DNA of 6,752 nucleotides, from assembly GCA_009781815.1 (NCBI GenBank), contig WQVB01000069.1, positions 1 through 6,752 of the forward strand, written 5' to 3'. The position numbers and the translations under genes were made by a program. Below the pieces are notes generated by a model that worked only from the letters and a program-made list of their open reading frames with translations, was not told the origin of the DNA and ran no database searches. This document shows, one piece after another, positions 5,040-6,752 of the stretch. This DNA comes from Defluviitaleaceae bacterium (GTDB lineage Bacteria > Bacillota > Clostridia > Lachnospirales > WRAX01). Position 1 is the stretch's first letter. The number at the start of each line of letters is the position of its first letter.

Positions 5040-6041
5040 ATGGAAAGACAATTCCCTCAAAGGGGTCAAGCTAGGGCGTTTCAACCTCAAGGGAGGGCGA
5101 TGCCTCCTAGACGCCCTCCAGCTAGACCGCAAGGCAGACCACCCCAAAGAAGGGCAACCCCTGCGTCCACCACGCAAAGAACATCAAAACCAATTAGGAG
5201 AGACCGTTCTTTGTTGATGTTTGACGGTTTAAGGTCTGCTGGGCTTTCTATTAGAGATTGGTTCGTGGGTCTAAAAAGGTCAAGGGCCTATAGAGGCATA
5301 TCTTTCTTGCTTTTGGCTTCTATATTGGTTATCTTTGGCTTTGTGCTAATCGCCTTTACCGCAAGGCCTGACACGGTTGTTGTAAGTGTTAACGGCGAAT
5401 ATATAGGGGCTGTGCAATGGTCAAGAGGGCAGGGGGATATACAATACATCATCACCCACACCCAAGCCCGCCTTGAAAACCAGTTTGAAACAAGGGTGAT
5501 TTTGAGGGATGATATCACCTTACGCCACGCAAGGCCGCCTAGAGGCGTTGATACTATAAACTTTGACACAATGGTAACCATGCTTGCTCAAAGCTCTAAT
5601 ATATACGTATATGGGGCGAATATTGTTGTGAATGGCTTGCAGATAGTGTCTCTGCAAAACCTCTCTCAAGGGGAGGAAGTGCTTAGAAGCATCTCCCAAG
5701 AGGGCAATTTTGAAGAAGATGTACGCATTATAACCAGCTACATAAATATAGAAGAGGTAACAAGTGCTATAGATGCCTATAGAATGCTAACAACCAGCAG
5801 GTATGTGCTGGCAGAGCATCAGGTGCAGAGAGGGCAAAGTTTTTACTCTATAGCCAGAATGTATGAGATGACACGCTCTAGCCTTTTCTACCACAACCCT
5901 GACCTTGACCCTGATGGGCTTTTGAGAGAAGGGCAGATGCTGACGGTAACTATGAACATACCCATTATATCGGTTTATACTCCTGAATATAAACAAATGC
6001 AAGAAAATGAAACAGAAGAAAAAACACCAGCCTTTGATTAG
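5040..6041 (+). CDS. Single-pass membrane LysM protein, M23-peptidase-like N-terminal half
   Basis: From ATG at 5040 the protein has 333 residues. ATG is preferred because AGGAGG (5026-5031) is 8 bases upstream; the in-frame TTG at 5034 is only 2 bases from it. Residues 1-85 are cytoplasmic and rich in Arg, Pro and Gln. A membrane helix spans about 86-107, placing the C-terminal part outside by the positive-inside rule. The external part starts VVVSVNGEYIGAVQ, which resembles the N-terminal region of clostridial membrane M23 peptidases. One LysM domain follows at about 260-304 (VQRGQSFYSIARMYEMTRSS through NPDLDPDGLLREGQML). The family commonly continues with a G5 and a peptidase_M23 domain. 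Here only what looks like the first G5 strand (IPIISVYTPEY, 307-317) remains before an acidic tail and stop. It would bind peptidoglycan but has no visible catalytic domain. The stop codon lies within a terminator. Confidence 0.82.
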   Translation: MERQFPQRGQARAFQPQGRAMPPRRPPARPQGRPPQRRATPASTTQRTSKPIRRDRSLLMFDGLRSAGLSIRDWFVGLKRSRAYRGISFLLLASILVIFGFVLIAFTARPDTVVVSVNGEYIGAVQWSRGQGDIQYIITHTQARLENQFETRVILRDDITLRHARPPRGVDTINFDTMVTMLAQSSNIYVYGANIVVNGLQIVSLQNLSQGEEVLRSISQEGNFEEDVRIITSYINIEEVTSAIDAYRMLTTSRYVLAEHQVQRGQSFYSIARMYEMTRSSLFYHNPDLDPDGLLREGQMLTVTMNIPIISVYTPEYKQMQENETEEKTPAFD

Positions 6042-6054
6042 GTTGGTGTTTTTT
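6021..6054. terminator. Bidirectional Rho-independent terminator
   Basis: AAAACACCAGCC (6021-6032) pairs with GGTTGGTGTTTT (6041-6052) through a 12-bp stem with one G-U pair, around an 8-base loop. A run of T follows on the plus strand, and the A-rich left flank gives a T-run on the minus strand. It can therefore end transcripts of both the LysM gene, whose last codons and stop form part of the hairpin, and the convergent gene ending at 6057. Confidence 0.85.
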
Positions 6055-6056
6055 GT

Positions 6057-6590
6057 TTAATGGATAAAGAATGAATTATATATGCGTTTGGCGGATTCTA
6101 AATCTTTGGCGGGGTCTACAAAAACCAGCCCGCCATCATAGCTCCAGCTGCTTCCTGGCTGGCCTCCAAAGGGTTCAAAGATTCGTATAGCCAACTCCCC
6201 TGATGCCTCTGAAAAACCTATCATGCCCAAAGTGCGTATCATTGGGTCTATATGCATGTGGCGAACTTCTAAGGCTGAAAACCCAACCCTGCTTCCAAAA
6301 ACAAAAGTAACCCGAAAATTGCCTATATCTTCTAGAAGATCTAAGCCTTCAATCTCTAGTCGCCCGTGAAAGATGCCTCCACGCAGCCCGTGGTCTACAA
6401 TTCGCCTGTGAAACTCTCCTCTAATATGCACTTGGTGTATTGTATATTCATCTTCTCCGCTTCTAAACAAAACCCCATAGGTTTGTATGTTTATGTTGTG
6501 AGTGGATGTTCTATGGGTTAAGAATAAGGCGACAATGCCTAAAATGATAGCAGCCCATATGATTTTAGGCATCCATGTCTTTATGCTCAT
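6057..6590 (-). CDS. Small membrane-anchored protein of unknown function
   Basis: This 177-residue protein is not recognised. Residues 8-24 form one hydrophobic helix after a short Lys-containing start, giving a membrane anchor or uncleaved signal with the remainder outside the membrane. The rest looks beta-rich: alternating stretches such as YTIHQVHIRGEF (49-60), GGIFHGRLEIEGLDL (71-85) and FRVTFVFGS (92-100). A Gly/Ser/Trp loop GGQPGSSWSYDGG (142-154) precedes a final helix (DLESAKRIYNSFF). There is no lipobox cysteine and no catalytic motif I know. ATG at 6590 follows GGAGG (6597-6601, minus strand) by six bases, which supports it as a real gene. It converges on the LysM gene, shares its terminator and lies downstream of a strong hairpin. 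No promoter fits in the 17 bases between hairpin and start, so it is probably transcribed from further upstream. Confidence 0.75.
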   Translation of the reverse strand: MSIKTWMPKIIWAAIILGIVALFLTHRTSTHNINIQTYGVLFRSGEDEYTIHQVHIRGEFHRRIVDHGLRGGIFHGRLEIEGLDLLEDIGNFRVTFVFGSRVGFSALEVRHMHIDPMIRTLGMIGFSEASGELAIRIFEPFGGQPGSSWSYDGGLVFVDPAKDLESAKRIYNSFFIH

Positions 6591-6607
6591 GCTAAACCTC
6601 CAACAAA

Positions 6608-6641
6608 CCCAAATAGACCCATATGGAAGGGTCTATTTGGG
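6608..6641 (-). terminator. Perfect 13-bp-stem hairpin between two minus-strand genes
   Basis: CCCAAATAGACCC (6608-6620) and GGGTCTATTTGGG (6629-6641) are perfect inverted repeats around an 8-base loop. On the minus strand it follows the stop of the partial gene at 6671 by about 30 bases and is followed by TTTGTTGGAGG, which is a short T-rich run and then the ribosome binding site of the next gene. It could be an intrinsic terminator of modest strength, an attenuator or a processing site. The plus-strand side has no T-tract. Confidence 0.6.
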
Positions 6642-6670
6642 ATATTAAAATCATTCTGGTGTTTTTTTAT

Positions 6671-6752
6671 TTATGCTTTGCGTCTTGAAAGCAGATGATA
6701 AAATATGGCACATCCAATACCAATATAAAGCACATTGGAAACGGTATTTAAT
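6671..6752 (-). CDS. C-terminal end of an unidentified membrane protein (5' part outside window)
   Basis: On the minus strand one frame is open from the right window edge to TAA (6671-6673), giving the last 27 residues, which include VLYIGIGCAIFYHLLSRRKA. A hydrophobic stretch ending in Arg-Arg-Lys looks like a terminal membrane helix with a cytoplasmic positive tail. The stop is followed by a hairpin in the expected place for a terminator or attenuator. Too short to identify; it may form a transcription unit with the small membrane-anchored gene downstream. Confidence 0.5.
   Translation of the reverse strand, partial: LNTVSNVLYIGIGCAIFYHLLSRRKA

Overview
The window looks like chromosomal DNA of a Gram-positive, probably clostridial (Bacillota/Firmicutes) bacterium. 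The grounds are near-consensus AGGAGG-type ribosome binding sites, an S-layer-homology (SLH) surface protein, peptidoglycan-binding and LysM proteins of Firmicutes type, and the MEP-pathway gene ispE. No species can be assigned from sequence reading alone.

Layout, left to right. (1) 1-645: 3' part of a gene for a protein with tandem peptidoglycan-binding repeats, open at the left edge. (2) 644-867: a 224-bp MITE-like element with 17-bp imperfect terminal inverted repeats; its first two bases complete the stop codon of the gene to its left. (3) 871-1629, minus strand: proC (pyrroline-5-carboxylate reductase), with an unusually short Rossmann segment. (4) 1630-1804: divergent proC/ispE intergenic region with a promoter for each gene and a regularly spaced array of DnaA boxes over and downstream of the predicted ispE start point. 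(5) 1805-2671: ispE. (6) 2687-2944: a 258-bp intergenic element bounded by a perfect 19-bp inverted repeat and containing REP-like palindromes. (7) 2972-4984: secreted SLH-domain protein with about five degenerate beta-rich modules. (8) 4986-5012: another exact copy of the 27-bp palindrome. (9) 5040-6041: single-pass membrane LysM protein that looks like a clostridial M23 endopeptidase lacking its G5 and peptidase domains. (10) 6021-6054: a bidirectional terminator between convergent genes. (11) 6057-6590, minus strand: small membrane-anchored protein of unknown function. (12) 6608-6641: a perfect 13-bp-stem hairpin just upstream of that gene. (13) 6671-6752, minus strand: C-terminal end of another gene, ending in a membrane helix.

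Four of the six genes make envelope proteins (peptidoglycan-binding repeats, SLH, membrane LysM, small membrane-anchored protein). The SLH and LysM genes run in the same direction with 55 bp between them and no T-tract terminator, so they are probably co-transcribed. proC and ispE are housekeeping genes.

I see no defence island, CRISPR array, RNA gene or complete new multi-gene system. The strongest non-routine signals are the DnaA-box array at the ispE promoter, the two different small inverted-repeat elements with their nested and dispersed palindromes, the stop codon apparently supplied by the MITE, the shortened ProC and the peptidase-less LysM protein.
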